Counted from the stretch's first letter, positions 43,134-52,056 are shown. The stretch is DNA of 56,513 nucleotides from CAMDBL01 sp964498125 (GCA_964498125.1 CAZCGE010000072.1:1-56513); one strand, 5' to 3'. Program-made: numbers and translations. Notes: generated by a model from the letters alone, not told the origin.

Positions 43134-44108
43134 ATGCGCACATCAGGTCTCTGGCTGGCACTGGCGGCTGTGCTCGCCGTCGCGGGCGCCAGCGAAGCCG
43201 TCGCCCAGGCGGACTATCCCTCGCAGCCGATCAAGATGATCGTCGCCAACACCGCGGGCTCGGCCACCGACACGCTCGGCCGCGTCGTGGCCACAGTGTT
43301 GAGCCCGCTGCTCGGCCAGCAGATCCTGATCGTCAATCACGCCGGCGCCGGCGGCACCATCGCGGCGGAGATCGCGGCCCGCGCGCCGCCCGACGGCTAC
43401 ACTATTTTCATCACCTCCACCCAGTCGCACTCGATCGCGCCGCATCTCTACCCCAAGGCCAAGGCCAGGCCGCTCGAGGATTTCGTGCCGATCACCATGC
43501 TGGCCCGCAACGAGAACGTGCTGGTGCTGAATGCGCAGCAGCCGTTCAAGTCCGTGGCCGAACTGGTGGCCTTCGCCAAGGCCAATCCCGGCAAGCTCAA
43601 CATGGGCAACGCCGGTCCGGGCTCGCAGAGCCACCTCGCCGGCGCGATGTTCACCAATGCCGCCGGCATCGAGGTGCTGCACGTGCCCTACAAGGGCGCC
43701 GCCTCGGTGACGGCCGTCGTCGGCAACGAGGCGAACCTCACGCTGGCGCCGATGCCGGCGGTGATCGGACTCATCAACAACGGGCGGCTGAAGGCGCTGG
43801 CCACCGGTGGCGCCGCGCGCTCGACGTTGCTTCCTGATCTGCCGACGCTGGACGAGGCCGGCATCAAGGGCCTCGTTTCGAGCGGCTGGACCGGATTCGT
43901 CGCGCCGACGGGCACGCCGACCGCCGTCATCGAGAAGTTGCGCGGCGCCATCATCAAGGTGGTCGCCGATCCAACGGTCAAGGAAGCCCTGCTGCGATCG
44001 GGCGGCGAGACGTGGACCACGACACCAGCCGAGATGTGGGCGTTCGTCGCCGAAGACCTGAAACGCTACGGCGACGCGGTGCGGAGCGCCGGCGTCAAGG
44101 TCGAGTGA
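43134..44108 (+). CDS. Bug-type substrate-binding protein (third of the cluster)
   Basis: 324 residues from ATG 43134 (GGAGG 6 bases upstream). Signal peptide ends near AVAQ. QADYPSQPIKMIVANTAGSATDTLGR replaces the usual PFxPGG loop with VANTAGSAT, so the ligand is probably different from that of the two receptors upstream. HAGAGGTIAAEIAARAPPDGYTIF and NAGPGSQSHLAGAMF follow the family. It could feed the same TctAB. Confidence 0.92.
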   Translation: MRTSGLWLALAAVLAVAGASEAVAQADYPSQPIKMIVANTAGSATDTLGRVVATVLSPLLGQQILIVNHAGAGGTIAAEIAARAPPDGYTIFITSTQSHSIAPHLYPKAKARPLEDFVPITMLARNENVLVLNAQQPFKSVAELVAFAKANPGKLNMGNAGPGSQSHLAGAMFTNAAGIEVLHVPYKGAASVTAVVGNEANLTLAPMPAVIGLINNGRLKALATGGAARSTLLPDLPTLDEAGIKGLVSSGWTGFVAPTGTPTAVIEKLRGAIIKVVADPTVKEALLRSGGETWTTTPAEMWAFVAEDLKRYGDAVRSAGVKVE

Positions 44109-44336
44109 GCCTTCGAGTTTGGGCGGCCACGCGGGCGTGTCTGAGCAGCGCCAAGAGCGGCTGGTTTTCCGGTCGCGGTTTGACGCCGTCACGAACCTGC
44201 ACCGGGTAAGCATCCCGGATAACCGCGCCGCAAGGGTGCGCGCCACCATCACCGCGTTTCAGGGCGCGGTTTCCGGGCAGGCGGTGGCGAGGGACAAAGG
44301 GTGCCCCACGTGCAGCACTTATTGTTCCGCGTCGCC

Positions 44337-44753
44337 TCAGGCCTGGCGCCGTATCGGGGTGGCGGAGGCGACGATGCCGCGCAGTGTCCTGAGCAGGTGC
44401 TCGGCCCTGATCGGCTTGTTGAGCACGACTTCGACTTTGTCCGTCAATCTCGGCAGCGTCTCATAGCCGGTCACGACAATCACCGGGATGTGTCGCTCGC
44501 ACAGGAGATCGATCAGCTCGTAGGCCGTCTCGCCCTTTAGGTTGATGTCGACCAGTGCCGCATCAATGGTGCCGTCATCCAGCAGCCCGTGTGCGGCAGC
44601 GAGGGTGGCGGTCGGGCCGATGACGTTGACCCCGAGCGGCTCGAGCAAGCCGGCATAGCTTTGGGCAACGATCCAGGTATCCTCCACCAACAGCACATTC
44701 AAGCCATCCAGGGAGGGCAGTGGACTTGCAGTATAGTGTGTACTGGGACTCAT
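44337..44753 (-). CDS. Single-domain response regulator
   Basis: 138 residues from ATG 44753 (GGAG 9 bases upstream); an upstream ATG at 44837 would add residues without a site. NVLLVEDTWIVAQSYAGLLEPLG gives the acidic pocket, AALVDINLKGETAYELID the phosphoacceptor Asp, IPVIVVTGYE the Thr, and VVLNKPIRAEHLL the Lys. No output domain. A partner kinase is not in the window. Confidence 0.9.
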   Translation of the reverse strand: MSPSTHYTASPLPSLDGLNVLLVEDTWIVAQSYAGLLEPLGVNVIGPTATLAAAHGLLDDGTIDAALVDINLKGETAYELIDLLCERHIPVIVVTGYETLPRLTDKVEVVLNKPIRAEHLLRTLRGIVASATPIRRQA

Positions 44754-44986
44754 CACGATACTCCTCACCCTACTGTCAAAAACTGAAACAAGAAAAGCAG
44801 CGACTTGCATCGCCACAATCGGCCACGATAAAAACATCCGATCGTCAAAATCTTAACACAGCGGTGTCCCGGCGTCGACGGAATTGCGCCCCCTTTCCAT
44901 CGATTGTCCCGCGTGGCACCAATACGTGTCACTTGAACGTCCCCGCTTCCAGGCTGGGCCACGCGAGGTGCGCCTCTGGGCGCTGA

Positions 44987-46942
44987 ATGTCGATGATTAT
45001 TGGCACCGCCGGACACATCGACCACGGCAAGAGTTCGCTGGTGCGACATCTCACCGGCATCGATCCTGATCGCCTCAAGGAAGAGAAGGCGCGCGGCATC
45101 ACCATCGACCTGGGCTTTGCCTATTGGCCGCGGCCAGACGGGGCCATTATCGGCTTCGTCGATGTGCCCGGACACGAGGGCCTGGTGCACAATATGCTGG
45201 CGGGAGCGACGGGGATTGACTTCGTGCTGCTGGCGGTCGCAGCCGACGACGGCGTGATGCCGCAAACGCGCGAGCACCTGGCCATCATGGATCTTCTCGG
45301 TCTGCGACATGGCCTCGTCGCACTCACCAAGATCGATCTCGTCGCCGCCGATCGCCTCGTCGATCTCACCGGCGAGATTGCGGCTTGCATCGCCGGCACA
45401 GGACTGGCAGGCGCCGAGATCCTGCCGGTTTCGACCCTCACTGGATCGGGCATGGATGACCTCATCAGTCATTTGGATGCGGCCAGCGCCGTGAAAATCG
45501 GCCGAGCCGACAACGGCGCATTCCGGCTTTTCGTCGATCGGTCGTTCACGCTCCCCGGACTTGGTACGGTGGTGACCGGCACGGTCGTATCCGGCCGGAT
45601 CGCCGTCGATGATCACGTGATCGTCAGCCCGCCCGGCCTGGAGGCGCGCGTGCGCTCGATCCACGCACAGAACCGCCCAGTTGGCGAAGGCGTCGCAGGC
45701 CAGCGCTGTGCGCTGGTGTTGTCGGGGCCCGGGATCAGAAAGGAGACGGTGCGCCGCGGCGACGTCGTGATCGAGCCACGGCTGCATGCCCCGACATCCC
45801 GCATCGACGCGCGCATTCGCCTGCTGCCCTCAGAGACGCGCCCGGCCGGTCAATGGCTGCCGGTTCGCGTCCACCATGGCGCCGCCGAGGTCGGCGGGCG
45901 CATCGTGGTGCTCAACGACAAGGCCATCGCGCCAGGCGAGACCGAGTTGTGTCAGTTGGTGCTCGAAGCACCGATCGCTGCCGCGGTCGGCGATCGCGTC
46001 ATCGTGCGCGATACCTCGGCACGACGTACGATCGGCGGTGGCACGCTGCTCGACCTGCGCGCGCCGGAGCGACGGCGACGCACACCGCAGCGGCGTGCGG
46101 AGTTGGCCGTGTTGGCCGAGCCCGAACCCATGGCTTGTCTGACAGCTCTGCTCGAGGGACCCAAGGGATGGGCCGATCTGGATGCATTCGGACGCGACCG
46201 CGCACTCTCGGCAACCGCCACCGCCGACCTCGCCACCCGCCTCGATCTCGTGCCGCTGCTCGTCGCGGGCCAGAAACCGGTCATGCTGCCCGGCGCCTGG
46301 AACCGTCTGGCTTCTGCCATCGCACTGGCCGTCGATCAGCATCACACAGCCCGTCCCGATCAGTCCGGCCTTGCCATCGATGTGCTGCGACGGCACTGCG
46401 AGCCACGCTTGCCAGATGCGATTTTCGCCGCGGCGCTGCAGCGACTGGCGGCAGGCGGCACACTGGTCATTGATCGCGCTGCAGTGCACCGGCCAACGCA
46501 TGGCGCCAGGCTGTCGCCGCAGGACGCCGCGTCATGGCTGCGCATTCGTCCAATGCTGGGCGCCGCGGAACGGTTCCGGCCGCCGCGCGTGCGCGACCTG
46601 GTCGATAGCGTGGGGCGCGATGCAGCGACCGTGCGCCGCCTGTTGCAGCTTTCGGCGCGGCGCGGTGAAACCGAGGAGATCGCCACGGACCACTTCTTCC
46701 TGGCCGCGACCGTGGCTGAAATGGCGGGGATCGCCAGGGACCTGGACGCCAAGGCGGCCGGCGCGGGATTTTCGGCTGCCGCGTTTCGCGACCAGCTCGA
46801 CAACGGCCGCAAGGTGGCAATCCAGATCCTCGACTTCTTCGACAAGCGCGGCTTCACCATCCGGCGCGGCGATCTGCGCCGCATCAATCCGCATCGCCAG
46901 GGGATGTTCGATGCGGGAGCGAACCAGCCGAACGGCTCGTAG
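44987..46942 (+). CDS. selB: Selenocysteine-specific translation elongation factor SelB
   Basis: 651 residues. IIGTAGHIDHGKSSLVRHLTGIDPDRLKEEKARGITIDLGFAY, DVPGHEGLVHNML and LTKIDLVAADRL are the G1-G4 GTPase motifs of SelB; domains 2-3 follow (FRLFVDRSFTLPGLGTVVTGTVVSG), and the C-terminal winged helices (residues about 400-640) read the SECIS hairpin. It delivers Sec-tRNA to UGA codons. selA and the tRNA-Sec gene are not visible here. The last codons (DAGANQPNGS) differ from those encoded by the duplicated end at 48048. Confidence 0.95.
   Translation: MSMIIGTAGHIDHGKSSLVRHLTGIDPDRLKEEKARGITIDLGFAYWPRPDGAIIGFVDVPGHEGLVHNMLAGATGIDFVLLAVAADDGVMPQTREHLAIMDLLGLRHGLVALTKIDLVAADRLVDLTGEIAACIAGTGLAGAEILPVSTLTGSGMDDLISHLDAASAVKIGRADNGAFRLFVDRSFTLPGLGTVVTGTVVSGRIAVDDHVIVSPPGLEARVRSIHAQNRPVGEGVAGQRCALVLSGPGIRKETVRRGDVVIEPRLHAPTSRIDARIRLLPSETRPAGQWLPVRVHHGAAEVGGRIVVLNDKAIAPGETELCQLVLEAPIAAAVGDRVIVRDTSARRTIGGGTLLDLRAPERRRRTPQRRAELAVLAEPEPMACLTALLEGPKGWADLDAFGRDRALSATATADLATRLDLVPLLVAGQKPVMLPGAWNRLASAIALAVDQHHTARPDQSGLAIDVLRRHCEPRLPDAIFAAALQRLAAGGTLVIDRAAVHRPTHGARLSPQDAASWLRIRPMLGAAERFRPPRVRDLVDSVGRDAATVRRLLQLSARRGETEEIATDHFFLAATVAEMAGIARDLDAKAAGAGFSAAAFRDQLDNGRKVAIQILDFFDKRGFTIRRGDLRRINPHRQGMFDAGANQPNGS
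46862..46921 (+). repeat. Left copy of a 60-bp direct repeat (inside selB 3' end)
   Basis: Encodes RRGDLRRINPHRQGMFDAGA of SelB. It matches 48048-48107 at 57 of 60 bases (differences at 46867 and within the AGGGGAT/AAGGGGT stretch). The two copies are direct and 1186 bases apart. Confidence 0.9.
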
Positions 46943-46992
46943 TTCTACCGCCTCCGGTCAGCCGAGAGTGGAAGGGCTACCGGCAAAAGTGA

Positions 46993-47379
46993 CTACTTGA
47001 AATCATGATCGAAATCAAAGGCATGTCCGAAAAAGTAATGGTCCATGAGTATGCCAATTAATCTTACTCGGGAAGACAACTTGATGTAATGCCACTTCTG
47101 ATCGGCAACGTCCGGAGAAAAAGTGGACGGTGGATCTAGGTCACGATATTTTCTATGTCTAAATTCCACGCTATCAGAGGATCTGAATTGTTGAACAGTT
47201 AGCCGTCTATACTCCCAGATCTTCTTGAGCAACGCTTTGCGAGTAGCAGCGGATTTCTTATGCCATTCTTTACGTGATCCCTTGCCCCGCTTCCGCAGCA
47301 TACGCCGGAAGCGGAAGCGTATTTTAGGCTGTTCACCTTTCGGCGGACTTGGCGGCTGAGGCTCAGGTATTTGCAGCAT
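46993..47379 (-). CDS. Putative toxin partner of the Panacea-domain antitoxin
   Basis: 128 residues; its ATG overlaps the end of the antitoxin gene by 17 bases, implying coupled translation. The N-terminal half is strongly basic (KIRFRFRRMLRKRGKGSRKEWHKKSAATRKALLKKIWEYRR). The C-terminal half ends KWHYIKLSSRVRLIGILMDHYFFGHAFDFDHDF, a strand pattern and acidic-His ending seen in small RelE-like or PanT-type toxins, which I infer. GC is about 48%, well below neighbours. Family assignment is not firm. Confidence 0.6.
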   Translation of the reverse strand: MLQIPEPQPPSPPKGEQPKIRFRFRRMLRKRGKGSRKEWHKKSAATRKALLKKIWEYRRLTVQQFRSSDSVEFRHRKYRDLDPPSTFSPDVADQKWHYIKLSSRVRLIGILMDHYFFGHAFDFDHDFK

Positions 47380-47851
47380 GACGCTTTGATTGCGCTGAGT
47401 AGAAGCGCTTCATAGTGTCTTGAGTGATCTCCTCCTCACACCGACCGCCCGGTGGCCTGTTGCCGTAAGCATCCCGCCATGGCGCCTCAGAGTGAGTGAG
47501 TTGCTCAAGCTGCTTGCCGTTAAACTTTCCGTACTTAGCCCAGACAGACTCTAGCAACCGCACATCTTCCGTTGGAAGTTGTGCGAGAGGATCTGACTGG
47601 AGGTCGGTAGGGTCAATTGCGTGCCAGCTAGACTGCCTGAACCGATCATAAAGCACTGGTACGACCGGACCATGAGCCCATGCCTCGATGCGATCACTGA
47701 ATAGCGGCTTGTTGCAAAGAGCAAGGGACCACGCCTGCGCGTAGTAACATAGCTTTTGCAATTTCAAGTTCGATATAGTGTCTCCAGAGGTCGGATCGAC
47801 CTGGAGTAGAAAGTAGTCGGCCACAACGTGGCACGAACCCGAGTTCCGCAT
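47363..47851 (-). CDS. Panacea (DUF4065/SocA-like) antitoxin
   Basis: 162 residues from the ATG at 47851, with GGGAGG 5 bases upstream. VADYFLLQ...ISNLKLQKLCYYAQAWSLALCNKPLFSDRIEAWAHGPVVPVLYDRFR is the Panacea domain signature (LKLQKLxYYAQ, IEAWxHGPVVPxLY). Panacea proteins neutralise many unrelated toxins encoded next door. It is the upstream gene of the pair. The 373 bases between its start and tkt hold the right copy of the selB repeat and no other gene I can support. Confidence 0.9.
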   Translation of the reverse strand: MRNSGSCHVVADYFLLQVDPTSGDTISNLKLQKLCYYAQAWSLALCNKPLFSDRIEAWAHGPVVPVLYDRFRQSSWHAIDPTDLQSDPLAQLPTEDVRLLESVWAKYGKFNGKQLEQLTHSEAPWRDAYGNRPPGGRCEEEITQDTMKRFYSAQSKRHAANT

Positions 47852-48047
47852 TGTCGCCTCCCGTCCAAAGAGTGAAGAATATACAAAGCCTGACACGGAA
47901 GCGAATCACTCTTCGCTCAACGTGTAGCCCAGCATATCGCCTGTTTTTGTGCCGCTTAAGTCACATTGGTACTAGAAATGTGTTCCCACTTCGTTCAAGT
48001 CAAGACGCACGCAAGCCCATTCAAAATCTACCCACTTTCGTCATTCT

Positions 48048-48107
48048 CGGCGTGGCGATCTGCGCCGCATCAATCCGCATCGCCAAGGGGTGTTCGATGC
48101 GGGAGCG
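48048..48107 (+). repeat. Right copy of the 60-bp selB direct repeat
   Basis: Reads in the SelB frame RRGDLRRINPHRQGVFDAGA and continues GGIAAHDRAAEVDAHGRGR to a TAA. It has no start of its own and is a displaced selB 3' end, possibly the original one before the insertion. Confidence 0.9.
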
Positions 48108-48224
48108 GGCGGGATAGCCGCGCATGACCGGGCGGCCGAGGTAGACGCGCATGGACGAGGCCGCTAAACCTCGCCCGGGCCGCAAGGGCGGCTCCGATGT
48201 AGCAAGCAAGAGGCGGGGCAAGAC

Positions 48225-50243
48225 ATGGCCAAGGCTGAGACACATCCGGCGGTCGGCGCAACCGGCGTCGGCCACAGGGATATGGCCAACGCCATTCGCG
48301 CGCTGGCCATGGACGCCGTTGAGCAGGCGAAGTCGGGCCATCCCGGCATGCCGATGGGCATGGCCGATGTCGCCACCGTGCTGTTTCGCGACGTCTTGCG
48401 CTTCGATGCCGCCGATCCAGACTGGATGAACCGCGACCGATTCGTGCTGTCGGCCGGGCATGGCTCGATGCTGCTTTATGCGCTGCTGTACCTGACCGGC
48501 TATCCGGGCCTGACGCTCGATGATCTCAGGAACTTCCGCCAGCTCGGTTCCAAAACCGCCGGTCACCCCGAACTCGGCCATGCCGCCGGCATCGAGACCA
48601 CGACCGGGCCGCTGGGCCAGGGGCTTGCCAACGCCGTCGGCATGGCGCTGGCCGAGCGCATGCTGCAGGCCCGCACGGGCGGTCTGGTCGACCATCACAC
48701 CTATTGCATCGCTGGCGATGGCTGCCTGATGGAGGGCATCAGCCACGAGGCCATTTCGCTCGCCGGTCACCTCGGACTGGGCAAATTGATCGTGCTGTTC
48801 GACGACAACCAGATCTCCATCGACGGACCGACCAGCCTCGCCGTCTCCGATGATCAGGCCGCCCGCTTTGCCGCGTCCGGCTGGAATACCGCGCGCATCG
48901 ATGGCCACGACGAGGCCGCGATCAGGACGGCGCTGACGGCGGCTCGTGCCGATAGCTCGAGGCCATGGCTGATCGCCTGCCGCACAAAAATTGGCTTCGG
49001 CGCACCCAACAAGGAAGGCAAGGCTTCGGCCCACGGCGAGCCGTTGGGCGCGGAGGAAATCAAGGCGGCGCGGGAAAAACTCGGCTGGCCGCATGGCGCC
49101 TTTGCAATTCCTGGCCCCATTCTCGCGGCCTGGCGGGCGGCGGGACGGCGCGGCCAAGAAGCCCATGCGGCATGGTCCGCGAACGTGTCGAAGGCTGGCG
49201 CCGAGACACAGGCGCTGCTGCAGAGCCCGGCCGGCATCTCGCGACAAGCCGCAATGGCTGCGGCCACGCGCGAGATCAAAGCGTCGTTTGCCGCCGATAC
49301 AGTCAAGCGCGCTACCCGCGTCTGGTCGCAGATGGTGCTGGAGAAGCTGGTGCCGGTGGTGCCGGAGCTGATCGGCGGGTCGGCCGATCTGACCGGCTCG
49401 AACGGTACGCGCACCAAGCTGCATACGCCGGTGACGCGCGAGAACTTCAAGGCCAACTACATTCACTATGGCGTGCGCGAGCACGCCATGGCGGCGGCCA
49501 TGAACGGCATGGCGCTGCACGGCGGCATCATCCCCTATGGCGCGACTTTCCTCGTGTTTACGGATTATTGCCGCCCTTCGATCCGCCTGTCCGCGCTGAT
49601 GCGCCAGCGCGTCATCTACGTCATGACGCACGATTCGATCGGCCTGGGAGAAGACGGCCCGACGCATCAGCCGGTCGAGCATCTGGCCGCGCTGCGGGCC
49701 ATCCCGAACTTGCACGTGTTCCGTCCGGCCGAAGGCATCGAGACGGCGGAATGCTGGCAGATTGCGCTCGGCGCGACTGAGACGCCGTCGATCATTGCCC
49801 TGACCCGTCAGGCCGTACCCAACCTGCGCAGCGCCTCCGCCGGGCCTGAGAACCTGTCGGCCCGCGGCGCCTACGTCCTGCGCGAGGCCAAGGGCCGGCG
49901 CCAAGTGACGTTGATGGCCACGGGCTCGGAGGTTGGCATCGCCGCGGAGGCAGCCGAGGTCCTGGCGAAAGACGGCATCGCCGCCGCCGTCGTCTCGATG
50001 CCCTCATTCGAATTGTTCCGCAAACAGACGGATGCATGCCGCGGCGAGGTGCTGGGCGAGGCCCCGCGCATCGCCATCGAGGCCGCCGTCGTTCAGGGCT
50101 GGCATGAATGGCTGCGCCCGGCGGACCGCTTCATCGGCATGTCCGGCTTCGGCGCCTCGGCGCCTGCCAGCAAGCTGTACGAGCATTTTGGGATAACGGC
50201 GGCGAAGGTAGCGGAGGCGGCGAGGGGGCTGGTAAAGGGTTGA
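48225..50243 (+). CDS. tkt: Transketolase
   Basis: 672 residues. ANAIRALAMDAVEQAKSGHPGMPMGMAD, FVLSAGHGSMLLYALLYLTGY and IAGDGCLMEGISHEA with a downstream DDN(Q) give the TPP/Mg site; GVREHAMAAAMNGMALHGG is the pyrimidine domain, and HDSIGLGEDGPTHQPVEHLAALR the phosphate-binding part. It moves two-carbon units in the pentose phosphate or Calvin cycle. GAGG upstream of the ATG. Confidence 0.97.
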   Translation: MAKAETHPAVGATGVGHRDMANAIRALAMDAVEQAKSGHPGMPMGMADVATVLFRDVLRFDAADPDWMNRDRFVLSAGHGSMLLYALLYLTGYPGLTLDDLRNFRQLGSKTAGHPELGHAAGIETTTGPLGQGLANAVGMALAERMLQARTGGLVDHHTYCIAGDGCLMEGISHEAISLAGHLGLGKLIVLFDDNQISIDGPTSLAVSDDQAARFAASGWNTARIDGHDEAAIRTALTAARADSSRPWLIACRTKIGFGAPNKEGKASAHGEPLGAEEIKAAREKLGWPHGAFAIPGPILAAWRAAGRRGQEAHAAWSANVSKAGAETQALLQSPAGISRQAAMAAATREIKASFAADTVKRATRVWSQMVLEKLVPVVPELIGGSADLTGSNGTRTKLHTPVTRENFKANYIHYGVREHAMAAAMNGMALHGGIIPYGATFLVFTDYCRPSIRLSALMRQRVIYVMTHDSIGLGEDGPTHQPVEHLAALRAIPNLHVFRPAEGIETAECWQIALGATETPSIIALTRQAVPNLRSASAGPENLSARGAYVLREAKGRRQVTLMATGSEVGIAAEAAEVLAKDGIAAAVVSMPSFELFRKQTDACRGEVLGEAPRIAIEAAVVQGWHEWLRPADRFIGMSGFGASAPASKLYEHFGITAAKVAEAARGLVKG

Positions 50244-50297
50244 CGGCGCTGCATCGTCTGGCGGATGGGCATCCACGGCGAATTCGGGGGGATCGCG

Positions 50298-51053
50298 ATG
50301 CAGCAGTTCAATCTCGTCCGCAACGTCGTGCATTCGTCCGTCGCCGGCATCTGCTTGGTGCTGCTGCAAAGCTCGGACACGCTCGTACAGACGGCGGTGA
50401 CGTATTTCTCCAAGCTGGTGCCGTTTGCCGCCGAGCACGCCCGCGTCGCTGCAGCCGGCCTTTTGGCGACAGTGCTGCTGTTCCTGTTCAAATACAGCGA
50501 TCAGCTCGCTCATGTCCTGATCGAGAGTATCCCGGTGTTCTCGCCGGCGCTGCGGCGTCTGCTGAGCCGGCGCAACGACATCGAGGGCGACTGGCCGCTG
50601 ATCGTCGTCGACACGAGCACGAAGCAGGTGCTTTACGAAGGCTTCCTCAATGTCGACTTTAAGAACGGCGAACTCTACGTCAGTGGTGCCGATTGGCGCC
50701 CCAACGGCGAGTTGGCCTTCCGCTTCCGTTCGATCCGCTCGACATTCGACAAAGGCGTGCTGCGCTACTTCTACGAGCAGGGGATCGACCTGACGAAGCC
50801 CGAGATGCATGGTTACGCCGAGATCTACTTCTTCCCCGACGACGCCAGGGCGAAGCGGCACGCCGGCGAGTTCCTCGACAAGAAAAACCAGAGCCCCATG
50901 CGCTTTTATGCCAAGCGGCTCAAAGGGGGCATCTTCAGCAAGCGTATCCGCGAGGCCGACAAGCGCAAGGCCGCAGCCAAGGCCTTCCGTGCCGAAATGG
51001 AGCCTCGGCTGCCGGAGCTGTTGCAGCAGCGGTTCGAAGTTGACTGGGCTTAG
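50298..51053 (+). CDS. Two-TM plus beta-rich protein, Cap15-like (inferred)
   Basis: 251 residues from ATG 50298 (GGGGGG 6-11 bases upstream; the ATG at 50265 is also in frame). Two N-terminal membrane segments (VAGICLVLLQ, about 15-25; VAAAGLLATVLLFLFKY, about 48-64) precede a beta-rich domain: IEGDWPLIVVD, VLYEGFLNVDFKNGELYVSG, ELAFRFRSIRSTFDKGVLRYFYEQ, MHGYAEIYFFPD. This order resembles Cap15-type CBASS effectors (2TM + small beta barrel binding cyclic nucleotides). The C-terminal 60 residues are a basic helical tail. No cyclase gene is adjacent. The resemblance is by pattern only. Confidence 0.5.
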   Translation: MQQFNLVRNVVHSSVAGICLVLLQSSDTLVQTAVTYFSKLVPFAAEHARVAAAGLLATVLLFLFKYSDQLAHVLIESIPVFSPALRRLLSRRNDIEGDWPLIVVDTSTKQVLYEGFLNVDFKNGELYVSGADWRPNGELAFRFRSIRSTFDKGVLRYFYEQGIDLTKPEMHGYAEIYFFPDDARAKRHAGEFLDKKNQSPMRFYAKRLKGGIFSKRIREADKRKAAAKAFRAEMEPRLPELLQQRFEVDWA

Positions 51054-51057
51054 CCAC

Positions 51058-51867
51058 CTACGCCGGCTTCTCCAGCGCGGCGAGCACCATGATCTTCTGC
51101 CCGCCCTCGAAGCGCCGGGCTTCCTCCAGCGCCGCGCCCCCCGCATGCATGAAGGCACCGGCCGTGCGGCGCAGTCCAAAGGGGATGCCGTCGCGAATGC
51201 GGGCCTGCTTGCGCGCCTCGTCCAGCCGCAAGGCCAGGGCAACTTGGCGTGAAACGTCCGCCCGCGCCCGCTCGATGTAGCCGAGCGCATCGAATTGCGT
51301 TGCCAGCATGCGCAGTCCCGCCGCGGTGCGGAAATCGCAGAACAGCAGCACGCCGCGCGGTCGCAAAATGCGATCCACTTCGGCGAAGAAGCGCCTCTGA
51401 TCCAGATAGTTCGACGACGACGCGACATTCAGGACGATGTCGCAGCAGCGCGCGGGAAGCGGGAGGGCCTGGGCATCGCCGACGATGAAGGTCAGGCCGG
51501 CGCGAGCATGTGTGCGGTGGGCGACGTGGACGGAGCCTGCGGCCAGATCGATGCCGATCATGGAGCGCGGCCTGAAGCGCTCGAACACATAGCTGGCGCC
51601 GCCGCCGGGGCCACAACTGATCTCGACCGCGTCTTTCTCCGTCCAGTCCGCCAGGGCGGCCGCGCGATGATACATCTGCAGCCCATAGCGATGCTGTTCG
51701 AGGTGCGCTGGAAGATCGATGAAATCCGCCGGGCCATCGGTTGCGGCATAGCCATGGTTCAGCACATCGAGCGCGCCCGTGCGATCGAAATGCGACAGCG
51801 CGCCGTACCAGGCCGTGGCGACGCGATGCTTGGCGCCCGGCGGCAGTCGCTTCCACAATCCCAGCAT
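51058..51867 (-). CDS. Class I SAM-dependent methyltransferase
   Basis: 269 residues from ATG 51867 (GGAGGCGAC upstream). VEISCGPGGGASYVFERF is motif I, SMIGIDLAAGSV post-I, FIVGDAQALPLPARCCDIVLNV motifs II-III, RILRPRGVLLFCDFR motif IV region. It resembles the phthiotriol/phenolphthiotriol-type and other small-molecule or lipid methyltransferases. Substrate unknown. Convergent with the Cap15-like gene, 4 bases between stops. Confidence 0.85.
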   Translation of the reverse strand: MLGLWKRLPPGAKHRVATAWYGALSHFDRTGALDVLNHGYAATDGPADFIDLPAHLEQHRYGLQMYHRAAALADWTEKDAVEISCGPGGGASYVFERFRPRSMIGIDLAAGSVHVAHRTHARAGLTFIVGDAQALPLPARCCDIVLNVASSSNYLDQRRFFAEVDRILRPRGVLLFCDFRTAAGLRMLATQFDALGYIERARADVSRQVALALRLDEARKQARIRDGIPFGLRRTAGAFMHAGGAALEEARRFEGGQKIMVLAALEKPA

Positions 51868-52056
51868 GTCGCCTCCGCGTCCCTGACCCTCGATCAGATC
51901 AAGCGTGCACCACCTTCGCCAAGGTGTCGGGCACGATGTCTGCTGCGCCTTGTATTGAATATGGCCGTGACCTCGACTAGCCTCGATTATCGCAATGCGC
52001 GCGGTCGTCCCTGCCCTGGGCGCGGCGCCGCCGCCAACAACAACGTGGAGGGAGCC

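Larger units (their letters stand above)
46922..48047. mobile_element. Low-GC insert carrying a TA pair between duplicated selB ends
   Basis: About 1.1 kb at roughly 50% GC in a 65% GC setting, bounded by the 60-bp direct repeat of the selB 3' end. The left copy ends selB; the right copy, in the SelB frame, would extend differently (FDAGAGGIAAHDRAAEV). That is what integration into a gene's 3' end with restoration of the frame leaves. No integrase or transposase is present, so this may be a remnant or a recombination-driven acquisition. Confidence 0.5.

Noticed and set aside
46943..46992. tRNA-Sec gene next to selB
   Set aside because: The 50-base spacer is too short and no T-arm or acceptor pairing is visible nearby.
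32335..48044. A shared 15-mer (ACCCACTTTCGTCAT) at 32335-32349 and 48030-48044, considered as insertion-sequence ends
   Set aside because: About one or two such matches are expected by chance in a window of this size, there is no transposase and similarity does not extend.
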